Shown: piece after piece, positions 38,690 through 49,108 of the stretch
How the letters are laid out: the number at the start of each line of letters is the position of its first letter
Position numbering within the stretch: position 1 is the stretch's first letter
NCBI GenBank assembly: GCA_017893485.1
Contig: CM030358.1
Location: forward strand, 253,745,228 to 253,809,227
Length of the DNA: 64,000 nt
Direction: 5' to 3'
Origin: Hemerocallis citrina
Lineage: Eukaryota; Streptophyta; Magnoliopsida; Asparagales; Asphodelaceae
Notes under the pieces: generated by a model
Seen by the model: the letters and a program-made list of their open reading frames with translations, nothing else
Told to the model about the DNA's origin: nothing
Database searches by the model: none
Made by a program: the position numbers and the translations under genes

Positions 38690-38935
38690 TGTGTTCGCGT
38701 GTCAAGGGTCTGCAGGCCTATTCACGGAGCATACAGGGTGCATTCACGTGTCGAGGGTCGGCAGGCCTATTCACAGAATGTACCTGGTGTATCTGCACGT
38801 CGAGGGCCTTGCAAGCCTATTCGTGGGGTACACGGGTTTGGAAGATGATTATCCGGTTGTTTTTGAGCTATCTTACATGATGCTTGTGCGTCGAGGGCTG
38901 TGGTGCCTATTTGCGGAGTATTCTGGATCTTATTT
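38690..38935. repeat. About 58-65-bp degenerate tandem repeat in LTR D
   Basis: Four units share CGTGTCGAGGGTC, GGCAGGCCTATTC and a GGAGCATAC-like element, with growing divergence toward the right. The overlapping open frames in all three phases are a consequence of the repeat. Confidence 0.8.
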
Positions 38936-39739
38936 TCCATCACCGTAGTAGGATTAGTTGCATAACGAGAGGTTATCCCTATAAAGTGGAGATCGTTAAG
39001 GGCTTGCACCGGACCTATGTACTATGGAATGCATAGAATCCGACAAGTACGCATTAGAGAGTCAACATATAGATTGTGTTTTCTTGACTTGGTTTTATGC
39101 TTTTGTTTTCCTGTTTTTCATACACTTGACACTTAGTCTAGCTTCACTTGTTGTTTTCATTCCATGATATTTTTATGCTTTACTTACTTGTTATTTCTCA
39201 TTCATTTATTATTGTTGTTAATACATGTTGTTGATGACTCAGTATTTTATGATTTAATTATGTTGTTTGTTTTTATGTCACTCACACCTTTATGGCTGAC
39301 CCCTTTAGTTTTGGGAATTAGGGATCATCTCTAGCGTCATGTTTTACAGGTTGTTGTTGCTTAGAGCTTGGGGTTTGGATGCTTGAGATGAATTGATGTA
39401 ATAGAGCTTTTGTGTAAATTTTGTAAAGAAGTGTTGTAAAAAGAAAGTTTGTAATTCAAGGTGTTTTGTATTCCGCTGTGTTTGTAAATGATTGTTGTAA
39501 CAAAAGTTTGAATAAAAAATTATCTGTGTTTTTGGGCTATGTGTACTATTACATTGAAGTTGATGCTGGGAATTGTGCCACGTATTTTCTAAGATATCAT
39601 ATTAGAAATTCGGGGCACTACACTTGGAGTGGGCCCAAACCTGTAAAAGTGACCTGTGATGGCTAATTTGCCTGTAGATGCTTTGAGATATCTGCAGGAA
39701 TCGTACGGCTCTGATCTGCTATGATTTTTACCATCATCA

Positions 39740-41824
39740 TAGGCCCCCCACTCCCGGAAGGTAATTTTCTTGTCTTTCGGGGAGTAGTACGTTTTATTTT
39801 TAGAATCTGGCGTGTACCTTAGCAATCAAAGTGTTCGGAGATACCTGGAACTGATCTGTGGCTTATGAAGGCAGTGAATATTTTCCTGGATTTTTCCATA
39901 ATTCTTCGGATTTTTCTGAAATTTTTGGAATTTTTCCAATTTCAAAATCACTTTTTCAAATTTTATAATTAATAAATTCAATTTTAATTATTTTTTCGGA
40001 TTTTTAAATTAATTTTCTGAATTAAAATAATTATTTTTGAATTTTTTTAATTAAAATTTCGATTTAAAAATGAAATTAGGGGTTTTTTTTGTAAAAAATC
40101 GACCTGTGCACGGATCTTGACGCAATCTGGCGTGTTTGATCAGAGTTGGCACACGCGTTGAAGGAGATCGAGTGGTTGTGATTCGCTCGCTCTAATTCTG
40201 CTGATCTGGCACGCATTGCGAAGCGATCTGGAGCGCCTAGCTCTCTCGCTTAGTGGATCGAGCGGTCGAGGAGCCAGAGGAGCATTATGGATGAAGGCGG
40301 GCGACGTGGACTCATCTGAGCTGCCCTTTGCGCTCGAACTCGAACTTCGGAGAGATCTGAGGGTCGACAACCACTATGAGCGACCCCTTAGCTCATCCGA
40401 CCGTTTGGCCGAGCTATGGCCAACTTTTTAATTTTTTGAGGACCTCGTCGTGCTGTGGAGCTATAGAGCTGTCGTCAAGTAGTGGGGGAGGTCGTCATCG
40501 AGCTATTTCGGTCGAACTATAAGATTGATCCTCGCTCGCAATTTCGACGCTATGTTTTTTGCTCAAGCGTTGACTCTGCTACTCCGCCGACCTATGAAAG
40601 TGTCGAACTACCTCCTCTTGGTCGAGCTGTGAAGCCATGAAGATTTTGAATTCGTCGTGTTATGAAATCGAGCTTTCGCCAAGCTACGGGATATCGAGGC
40701 TTCGCCAAGCTACGGAGCTCCGTTCTCGGCTGAGCTATGGGGATAGCTCGCTTTGGCTGAGCTATGGGCTGCTGAGCTATGGAAACTTGAAGCTTCAGTG
40801 AGCTACGAGTTATGGGTTGTCGAAGCTCCGTCAAACTCTGTTTTTGCCGAGCTGTGGTAGTCGAGATCGAAGCTCTTCGTCGAGTTGCAATTTATTCATG
40901 TCATCTTCTTTCGTCGAGCTAATGACGGTAATCTGTTTCCGAAGCTTTAGGCGAGTTCTTGATTTCTCTTCGACCTATGGCTCTCTTCGAGCTGTGAACT
41001 CTCCATCCAGGACTTCGGTGGAGCACTTAGCGAGGCGTGAGCTTGAAGTTCGGAGTTGGTGCAAGTTGGAGCTACGAGTTGGAGCTTTGATCGAGGTCAA
41101 GAATTTTTTGGCGGGATTTTGGCACTCGAATTCTAAAGAAGTGGAAGAAGAAGAGGAGAGCGGAGCAGGTTTTGGGTCTGTGGGCTCAGACCCGACCCGT
41201 TAATACCCCTTCATTGTTTTCATCTGATTTCTCTTGCGGGTTTTCGGTCATGGATCCGACCCAATCCGAAACCCCTAACAAATTAGATCCTCTTACAAAA
41301 CAATGAGTTCATTTGCTTTGGAGCCTTTTTGTTTTTGCAACTCTTGGGTTTCTTGAAGATTTGTCGGGATTTTTGAAGCTTTTGATCTTGCTAGAGGCTC
41401 GCCTCGTTTGGAGTAGAGTCGGTGGAGTTCTTTCTATCATTGAGGTAGGAGTACCAGCGTGCTTGGGTTTTTCGGAGTTGATCATCTCTTAGAAATCATG
41501 GTTGATTTTGATGGAGAGAGTTTGAACAGATTTGGAGACTCTGTGGGGTTAGTAGGCTTTGTCAGAAGGAAGCTTGATTAGTGATGAGTTCTCTTCTGTT
41601 GGTGGTGAATATGGCTCCCACCAAGTGTTCGTGAAATTTCTCACCCCATCACGTCCATCAAGTGTTTGTGAGAGCGTTCACTCCTTCGTGTTACTTCTTC
41701 TATTGACCTAACGTTGTGGCGATCGTTCATGTTATCTATTGACTGTCCTGTTGTCAAGTTACTGTTACTATTGGACCCGAATTGGTCTGATCTGACCAAT
41801 GATTTTTTAGGAGGGCTTAGATGC
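39740..41824. other. Spacer of the Tat element between 3' LTR and antisense gene
   Basis: It begins with the probable polypurine tract of the Tat element (39740-39757, minus strand). AT-rich to 40090, then a GC-richer stretch at 40130-41200 full of related words (GAGCTATGG, GAGCTACGG, AAGCTACGG, GTCGAGCTGTG), a degenerate short repeat. Open frames here (for example 40817-41203) follow the repeat and are not conserved protein. Confidence 0.6.
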
Positions 41825-41863
41825 TGCCACGTGGCAATTTAACCCCTAGGGTTCTATAAATAG
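41825..41863 (+). promoter_or_regulatory. Promoter of the antisense gene: G-box and TATA box
   Basis: The perfect palindrome TGCCACGTGGCA (41825-41836) contains the G-box core CACGTG; 17 bases further is CTATAAATAG (41854-41863). A pyrimidine-rich leader with CTCTCTC runs follows (41876-41945) and the first good ATG is at 42077. The order and spacing fit a plant RNA polymerase II promoter reading away from the 3' LTR. Confidence 0.6.
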
Positions 41864-42820
41864 GGATTGATCCCATCTCCCCTCCCTCATTTACCACCTT
41901 CACTTTCTCTCTCCTGAATTTTTTTTTTGAGAGCTTCTCTCTCTAGAAATCGCGGTGTTTCACCTAGTGGTGCTTGGTGGCTTGCCTGGTGTTTTGACGG
42001 GGGTGCTAGCTTTAGCTGTTGGTTCGGAGTTTCTTCCACTTTGGCTGGGTAATCATTCTTGCGACCGTTGTTTGTCATGTCTAGTATTCTGTCGGTCTGT
42101 GCCACTACTAGATCAGATAGTCTAGGTGGAGAGGAGGGTGTTACTCTTGATCACTTTTTTGGAGAGAAGAGTGTGACTGGTGAGGCTGATCGTTCCACCG
42201 TTGTGGAAACGAACGTCGAGCCAGAGAGAGATAGGGGGTGTATGCTCAAGACCCCGTTGTTCCTTGTTCCAGAATTGATTAGAGAGTATTCAGTAATGGA
42301 TCAGCAGTTCTTTAGGAGCGACATGGAATACGACGAGCCAGAGCCCGTCCATACAACTGAGGCTAATCATACCGCCACCATTCTTACACGCGATGAGTTG
42401 AACGAGATAAGAACAGGTTTTGGCATTCCTCGTGAATATAGCCTACTCCTACTAGGGCCTGGGGTCAGGGCGTGTTATGCCATGTCGGAGAAGTACTGTT
42501 TCTTTCCTTGCGACGCTTTCTTCGCCGGGCTTCGTCTGCCCCTCCACCCCTTTGTTAAAGAAGTGCTTAACTGTTATCAGTTGTGTCTGGTGCAGCTGAT
42601 GCCGAACACGTGGAGGCATGTTGCTGGCTTTGTCTTGCAGTGCCGCCAGCTCGGAGCTTTGCTGAGTCTCGCGGTGTTCACACGACATTTGAAGCTTATC
42701 CAACTCAGCCAAATAGAGGAGCATTGGCATCTCAGCCCTCGCAAGAATAGGGGGCTAGTCGATGCTCCTCGATCGGTAGGATGTTGGAAGGGGAAGTTCT
42801 TCATCGTTCGTTGTGCCGAG

Positions 42821-45800
42821 TGTAGCGCCCCGAATTCCTAACATAGGAACTCGTGACACTCTTCCAGAATCTTCCTTCAAATGAGTCGCAACACAACAAA
42901 AATCACATGAAATTAAAAACTTTTATTACATTAAGTTGTTATTACAATGTCCAATGATTACAACATTTACAATAAATTGTTACAACAAGAATGTACAATG
43001 AAATTTGGACAGTAACTTTCACTTGGATGCTTTTCCCCTGCTTCTGCATTCCCGCGCTCCCAACTTGGCAATCCTGCACTGATAACTGTAGGCTTGTCAG
43101 TTGATTACAATTGACGAAAATGCTATACCCGGCTATCCTCTCTACGCCATAGTATAACGATTCCAACCTCAACAACCACAAATAATATTTGATGCAAAGA
43201 AAAAGGTGATGTCAACAAGTGTCGGTGTATGCCATGACCTAATCTAATGCACACTATGCACTCATGCTCCTAAAGCTAATGCATGCTTGGTTGAAAGATA
43301 TGCATCCCATACTACACACCCCCCAACCAAACGACGTTCTTCAATTTAATGGGGCTCGATCCCCCGCTATGCAATCCTAACCTTGTGCTCTCTCCTGTTT
43401 CTAATTTCAGTGATGGTGAGGCTGCAGGCTTACCCTGCTAGTCACTAATGGTGTCCAGATCTATTAGTTTTACCCACTACGCCTGGGACTCCAGCCCGCA
43501 GGCCTACCCTTGCGTGACTGGTCAGTCACAGGCTTAGTCTGCGTGACTGAAACCATGGTTAGTTGTAGGATTACCCTGCATAACTATAATTAAATCGGAT
43601 TACCCGATACATTGACAGTATTCCACATCGGCTTACCCGATATGTTGTATCCCCGGACATCACCAAGAGCTGATATACGGGTACCAGGGCCCCCGCACCG
43701 GAGAACTTAGGATCTATTTCATAGAGTCTCGCTCTGTGGGGACTTTCTCTAAGAACCTCCTGCCCGCATCGGTCAACAAAGGACATGATGGATATAAGGT
43801 TTCCCAAACTTTGCTACACTCGTCCTTACACTAGAGCAGAACTTGCAGTCAAGACAATGTCAATGCTCCACACCTCCTCAAAGATTGTTACAGATCATGA
43901 AGGCATTTCAGCCGAGACAACGGAGCCCCCACAGAGTCATTCCGACTCTATCCATGGGCAGCTCGGGGTCCCTATTCGCATTAAACGAACCTAAGATTTG
44001 GTCAGGGGTGATGACGCCATGCGTCCCCCTGACAGGCGAACACCCTCGCTAGTGCCTGTCCTTACATTCAACCGAGACTCGATCTAATCCTACCAAAATT
44101 ATCAAGCTACCCCACTCCCAGATTAAGAATAAGGTTGAATTCAAGATTTGCTTCATATACCAATCTCTAAAACCATCACTCTAGTCAACCTCTGATTTTT
44201 CCTCCATTTCCTCATATCATCCATCCTCGAGTTAGGGGATAAATCCACTATTTCCGAATCTTTAACTCAAATAAACAATTTTTCTTGCCATGATCGACTA
44301 ATTCAATTCCATTTGTAGGCTCTCCCTAGTTACTCACCTTTATCAATAATGGATCTTAACCCATCCCACACTAGGACTCAACTAGCCCTCAAGTTCGGCC
44401 CATACATAGCATAAACCCACGGCAAATCGTCCCCACCGATTGTCGCAACCACATCGACGCTTGGAGTTTGATCGCAACCTCGAACCGACCAATAAAATAG
44501 CTTTCTGCTAAACTTAATGCTCCACGGTCCTTGACAAGTGGTAGCTCCAAACACAACTCATGGAATCCATCCATGTACAACAAATACGTCGGTGCACGAG
44601 TCATCTCCTTCAACGCGTTCGATGCGACATTCTACTCATCTAGATTGGTCAACAAGACTCAATCTCAGGGTCTCATTTTACCCAATGTATCCCAACAAGG
44701 TACACTCCACTAGGAGCAAGTCCGAACCCACAAACACCCAAAAGGGGGGTTCTAAGGGTCCTAAAACGACAATTTAAATTACCAAACAGCAAGCACACAC
44801 TTGGCGTTTATGCCAAAATGGAGTCACTCCCGGTCCCGTTCCCTTGAGGAATCGCGATCGAGCGCTTTCCATGCTTCTACTCAAGGTAGAAAGCAAGTAC
44901 AACCACGCGATAGGCATGAATATCATCCCAAAGTGGTCTACAACCATACCCCAACATCCTATACAATTTCACTTTGAAACAATGAACATCGTTTGTCTAT
45001 TTGGGGTCTACAAGCAACTATGAGCTACTCCCTTGTAAGAAACTTTAGATCACCTAAGTCCTAACTCATCCTTACACTTATAAGATGTTTCTTGACCTCA
45101 ACAACAACTCTAAGCTAGTAAGATACGAGTTCAAACTTGTTTCTATGAACTTGGTGCAAACCAGTGAGCTCCATGATTCACTGTGTTTCTGTCCTCACTT
45201 ACAAAAATCATATAAAATCGAATACTTATCCAAATCAGGATTTATTGGTCATTCCAGAAAGGTCTTCGTGTCTACTAAAAGTCCCTAGTTATAAGGATCT
45301 TCAGATAAGGTCGTCTAGACACTCTTATGGGTCCATCTTTAACAAGTGTACAGTATCTCAGAACAGAAACATCATATCGACACAGTCATGAGGTAAAATC
45401 CAATTAAAATATCATATGGTGTCAGATCATCATGAAATTTTATAATCAAGTTCCTGACACATTATGTTACAACATACTCAAAAATACAGGGATTCCATCA
45501 AGTAAATCTTGAAATATTCCTCTTTGATTATCATCCAAAAACAGAGCAGAAACAACAACAGTTCTGTTTACTAAAGTCTCTAGTTCAGTTTGCATGATTT
45601 AATCGACATAGCTACAGGGGTCCAAATCTCATGAAATTTGAAACATATGTCCTAGATACATCCAACAACATCATACTAAAATTTTAGATCAATCCCATAA
45701 GTATGTAGTGAGATCCAAGTCTATCTTTCCACAACATTAACCATAAAAACTGTTTCTTTCTATTCTGACCAGCATGCATGTTCGTATTTTATTTAAATAG

Positions 45801-46595
45801 AAGAAAAATTCATAAAAATCCATCAAAATTACTGAAGGTGTAAGACACCTATAGGATCATCCGCTAAAAATTTCAGATCAAAATTCCAAGTGGTGTTCAT
45901 ACAATGAGCTACGGACTAACACCCAAAATTCAGTCTTTAAACAGCACTTTCTAGTTTAGACTACTTAACACAAACAAGTGGTCTAAGTTCATCCCTATCG
46001 CATGAATGTCACTTTTTCAGTCATCAGACATTATTTCAAACATCCAAGAACACAAAACAAAAGATTGGAAACACCCACCTTGGTAGTAGCGTGTTCTTTG
46101 CTTTGCAAGACCTCCTTCTTGACCCTTCTTGATCCTAGCTTCTTCTCCTTTGCTTGGGCTCCTAGTTCTCCTTCTCCTTGGCTTCCCTTCTTCTTCTCTT
46201 CCCAAATCAGTAGCTACGAGTATTTGGAATGGGTTTTTGGAGTTGTAGAAAGAGGTAAGTGTTGTAGGAGTATTGTAGAAGAGAATGGAGGAGTGTGTGG
46301 GGGTTTTAAAACATGAGAAGAGAGCAAGAGAGAGAGGTGGCCGGATTTTGAAGGGCATGGGGAAGAGGAGAGGGTCTCATCAAGTAGGAGAGTGGCTCAA
46401 TTGGGAGGTGAGGTGATGGCTTCTTACACACACTCATCATGGTGTCTCTTTTGTTCTAAATCCTAAGAAACCCTAAACTCACTTCCCTCCCTTGTTTCCC
46501 TCCAAGACTAGGCCGGCCAACTATGGCTTGACCCACTTGAGTGAGTTCAAGTGTTTTGGGTTCATTTGGGTTCATATGTTTGACTCAAAACATGC

Positions 46596-46671
<76 letters not shown>

Positions 46672-46799
46672 ATGTCCATATGCACGATATAGGCTATTAG
46701 TGAGAAAACAATTGCTTTAACCAAAAATATACAATTGTTATAACTAGTAGCGCTTGGTTTGTTTACAAGACGCATTCGTCAAAAATTAGGGTTGTTACA
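42821..46799 (-). mobile_element. Solo long LTR E, inserted in exon 1 of the antisense gene
   Basis: 3,979 bp with perfect TSD CCGAG (42816-42820, 46800-46804). Plus-strand ends are TGTAGCGCCCCG and AGGGTTGTTACA. By comparison with the other long LTRs it is oriented minus; a TTTTAAAACC candidate TATA box lies near 46303. It shares with C and C-prime a TGCATCCCATAC block (43302) and a TTGTCAGTTG block (43095). It has no coding capacity; a serine-rich short frame at 46002-46316 has no family support. Confidence 0.9.
46597..46672. repeat. (TA)n(CA)n microsatellite
   Basis: An uninterrupted TA run followed by a CA run, inside LTR E near its 5' (right) end. It produces artefactual IYIYIY/THTHTH frames. 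Confidence 0.95.
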
Positions 46800-48241
46800 C
46801 CGAGCCGTGGGGGATTCCCACTACTTGGAGAGGAACGATTCCCTCTGCGGTGCTAGCAGAGCCGGTAATGAGCTTAGAGGAGAAGAGCCTTAGCGACACG
46901 CTTCTGGGACTGAAGGTGTTGTCGTGGTAAGATATTACCCACGAAGTGCTCTTTGAAGGCGGTCTTGGACCTGCCGTTCCTAGTACGATTTTGTTGTTAT
47001 TCTTTTCATGCCTTGCTATCCATGCTTCTGTTGATTTCTAGTTCTTTTATTCATGTCTCTACTGCTTTCATTTGATCTTACGGTTTCTGACTACTTCGTG
47101 TTTCATCTTGTAGGTAGGACGGACATGGATTTCGAAGATATTTTTGCAGATCTGGATGCACTACGGAATAAGAGGGAGGAAGAGCCAAAGAAGCGGAAGA
47201 GGTAGGCGTTGCATCCCTCTTCTTCTCGGGCTTACCGCCCCCGACTCCCGTTGCACAGGCTAAGTCCCCTGCAAGGGCACCGCCTGTCGTTGAGGTAGGT
47301 TCTTCTTTAGCTACGGTCGTGGCTAGTGCCGTGTCAGCCCCCCCGACTGCTACGGCTGCCACGGTGCTTTCTAGTCAGGGGGACATAGTCTACACCCCCA
47401 ACTGGAATGTGAAAGCTCAGGAGGACTTTTTGGGAAATTCCGCTGCTTGCCTTGAGGTCTGTCTCCACATCCCTACTCCTGACAGAGAGAGGTTGAAGAT
47501 GGAGCCCCTCGAGAGATTGGTCTTGGAGATAGCGAGGGCACATGTGACGGTATGACCTAGTCTCCTTAATTGTTTAGCTTGCGCTTTCCTTTTCTTACAT
47601 CGGTATGTTTTTAACTTCTTTTCTCATTGTTTCAGGCGATGAGCCATTTCGGGCGCTTGGTAGACTTTTATGCGACTGAGGAGAAGAACATGAGGGCCCG
47701 CATCTCTCATGTCGAGAAGGAAAAGAAGAAGGCTGTAAAAGAGTCCAAGGCGGAGTTGGAAGGGATGAAGACAAAGGAGAAGGAGGCGCGCCTTGAGTTG
47801 GAAGCGTTGGCAGTGAGGATGGAGGAGAGGCGCCTCGAGCTAGAGGCATCCAAGGAGAAAGAGAGTGTGTTAGAGAAGAAGAACGTTGATCTTCTGTTGG
47901 AGTTGGAGAAGACCCGCACTGATGCGGCCTCGGAGGTGAAGGTCGAGGTGGCCAAGGTTCATGCGGAGTGCAAATCTAAGCTGCAAGGGGTGATGTTGAA
48001 GTTTTATGCCTTGGCGATCTCACATGTAGTGGAGCGCGTTCCCGATTTCGACGGGAAGGGCTACCATGTGACCCTTCGACCTGGTGAGCCCCTGGATCCA
48101 GACAGGAAAGACGATGGTGAGGTCGGTACTCCTGTGGGTGGCGCGAGGAGTGGTTCTGGGAAGAAGGAAAAGGGAAAGGGCGCAGCGGGAGGTTCCTTGT
48201 CTATGATGATACCGAAGCGGTGGATGCCTGATTCACCTTGA

Positions 48242-49108
48242 TATGTCCTTTGTCTTCCACGCTATCATTGGTTTGTTTTGTTTGGGACTCGTAGTTTACT
48301 TTTTGTGATGCCTAATTGCGGACTAGCCACTGCATTCATGTATCTTCCTTTTAGTGTTCGAAAAACTATCTTCTAGATTGGTTATCTCTTGTCGTGTTGT
48401 GTTGATGTGCTTTGAAGCGATGTTTGTCCGTGACACTTAGTACTTTATTCCTTTGGCTGACTATTCTTTTGGAATTTTTGACAGACGATCATGGGATCCG
48501 ATAAAAAATCTTGTAGTGACTGGCCCTTATTACATCGCTTCAAAGGTTGGTGAGCTAAAGGGGATCTGATAACTAAAGGGGCTGCTCCAATGGCTGGCCC
48601 TTATTACATGTACGACCGTTAGTAAATGCAGTCTTTATTGAAAGAAATACTAAATGACTCCTCTAGTGGTTGGCCTTCATAGGGTGTCGCTCATTCGAAG
48701 TCCCTACTGACACATCCTTGCCCCCCGGGTCTTCAAGTTGGTGAGCTGTCAAGCGAACAACTTGGTAAACCTTGTCTGGACTTGTATGTTTCTGGAGGAG
48801 CCCCCGTTGTTCTGCCTAGAGATAGTGGGATTTTGTGATGGACCAACGTGCTTAGGCAAGGTTGTTTGTTTCTCATGAATGAGTGGAGCGGCTTCGGGTG
48901 AGGGAATTGAGTAAATCGTTGGATTCTGGTGAGGACGTGCTTGGAGCTGGGAAGAAGTTACTTGAAAAGTTCAAAAATTCCCAGTTTGGCTGCCCAATGT
49001 AGCGGCTTTGACCTCGCTTGCTGGCCTTGTGATACAGCGATTATTTTCCTGAAGTAGTTCTTCAACATGGAGAGGGAGAACCGAACCTCCCCATGGTAGC
49101 AGTGTAGC
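48242..49108. other. Tat spacer after the antisense gene; site of pol loss
   Basis: No coding motif. It contains a near repeat of TGGCCCTTATTACAT (48522 and 48594). In complete Tat elements RT, RNase H and integrase would lie between this side and the protease at 52475; none is present here or beyond LTR C. Confidence 0.6.

Larger units (their letters stand above)
32219..39622 (+). mobile_element. Solo long LTR D, containing LTR C-prime
   Basis: Ends are TGTAGTACCCGG and CGGGGCACTACA, with perfect TSD CTTGG (32214-32218, 39623-39627). Without C-prime (33841-37593) it is about 3.65 kb. A TATA box CTATATAAAAGG is at 33012-33023, about 790 bp inside, followed by a leader-like stretch and a possible splice donor (GAGGTGAGTG, near 33150). 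No protein domain is present; the frames at 32956-33156 and 38537-38948 are not supported by any family. Confidence 0.9.
28494..39739 (-). repeat. 3' LTR of the Tat element, split by solo LTRs A4 and D
   Basis: LTR parts are 28494-28830, 32018-32218 and 39628-39739, about 650 bp in total. The left terminus TGTTGCTGCTTATTT matches the 5' LTR remnant at 54733 over about 110 bp. The other end is placed at CCATCATCA (39739) because a complementary polypurine tract (minus GAGTGGGGGGCCTA) follows; this end is inferred. A minus-strand TATA box CCTATAAATACC lies at 28813-28824. Confidence 0.65.
42077..48241 (+). pseudogene. Antisense extra gene of the Tat element (Transposase_28-like, PF04195), three exons, split by LTR E
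   Basis: The gene runs opposite to gag-pro. Exon 1 (42077-42820, continuing 46805-46926 after LTR E) has a plant 'putative gypsy-type transposon' domain: FFAGLRLPLHPFVKEVLN, QLMPNTWRHVAGFVLQCR and W-K-K/R-FF. Intron 1 is GTAAGA...GTAG (46927-47117). Exon 2 (47118-47549) starts in frame (TDMDFEDIF) and has a stop at 47203-47205 that a one-base frameshift would bypass. Intron 2 is GTATGA...TTTCAG (47550-47635), phase 0. Exon 3 (47636-48241) encodes a long charged coiled coil rich in E and K, then a G/S-rich tail. Such antisense ORFs are known in Tat elements; their function is unknown. The LTR E insertion and the frameshift make this copy nonfunctional. Confidence 0.7.

Noticed and set aside
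46492..46775. Frames with IYIYIY, THTHTH and VCVCVC runs
   Set aside because: Translation of the (TA)n(CA)n microsatellite.
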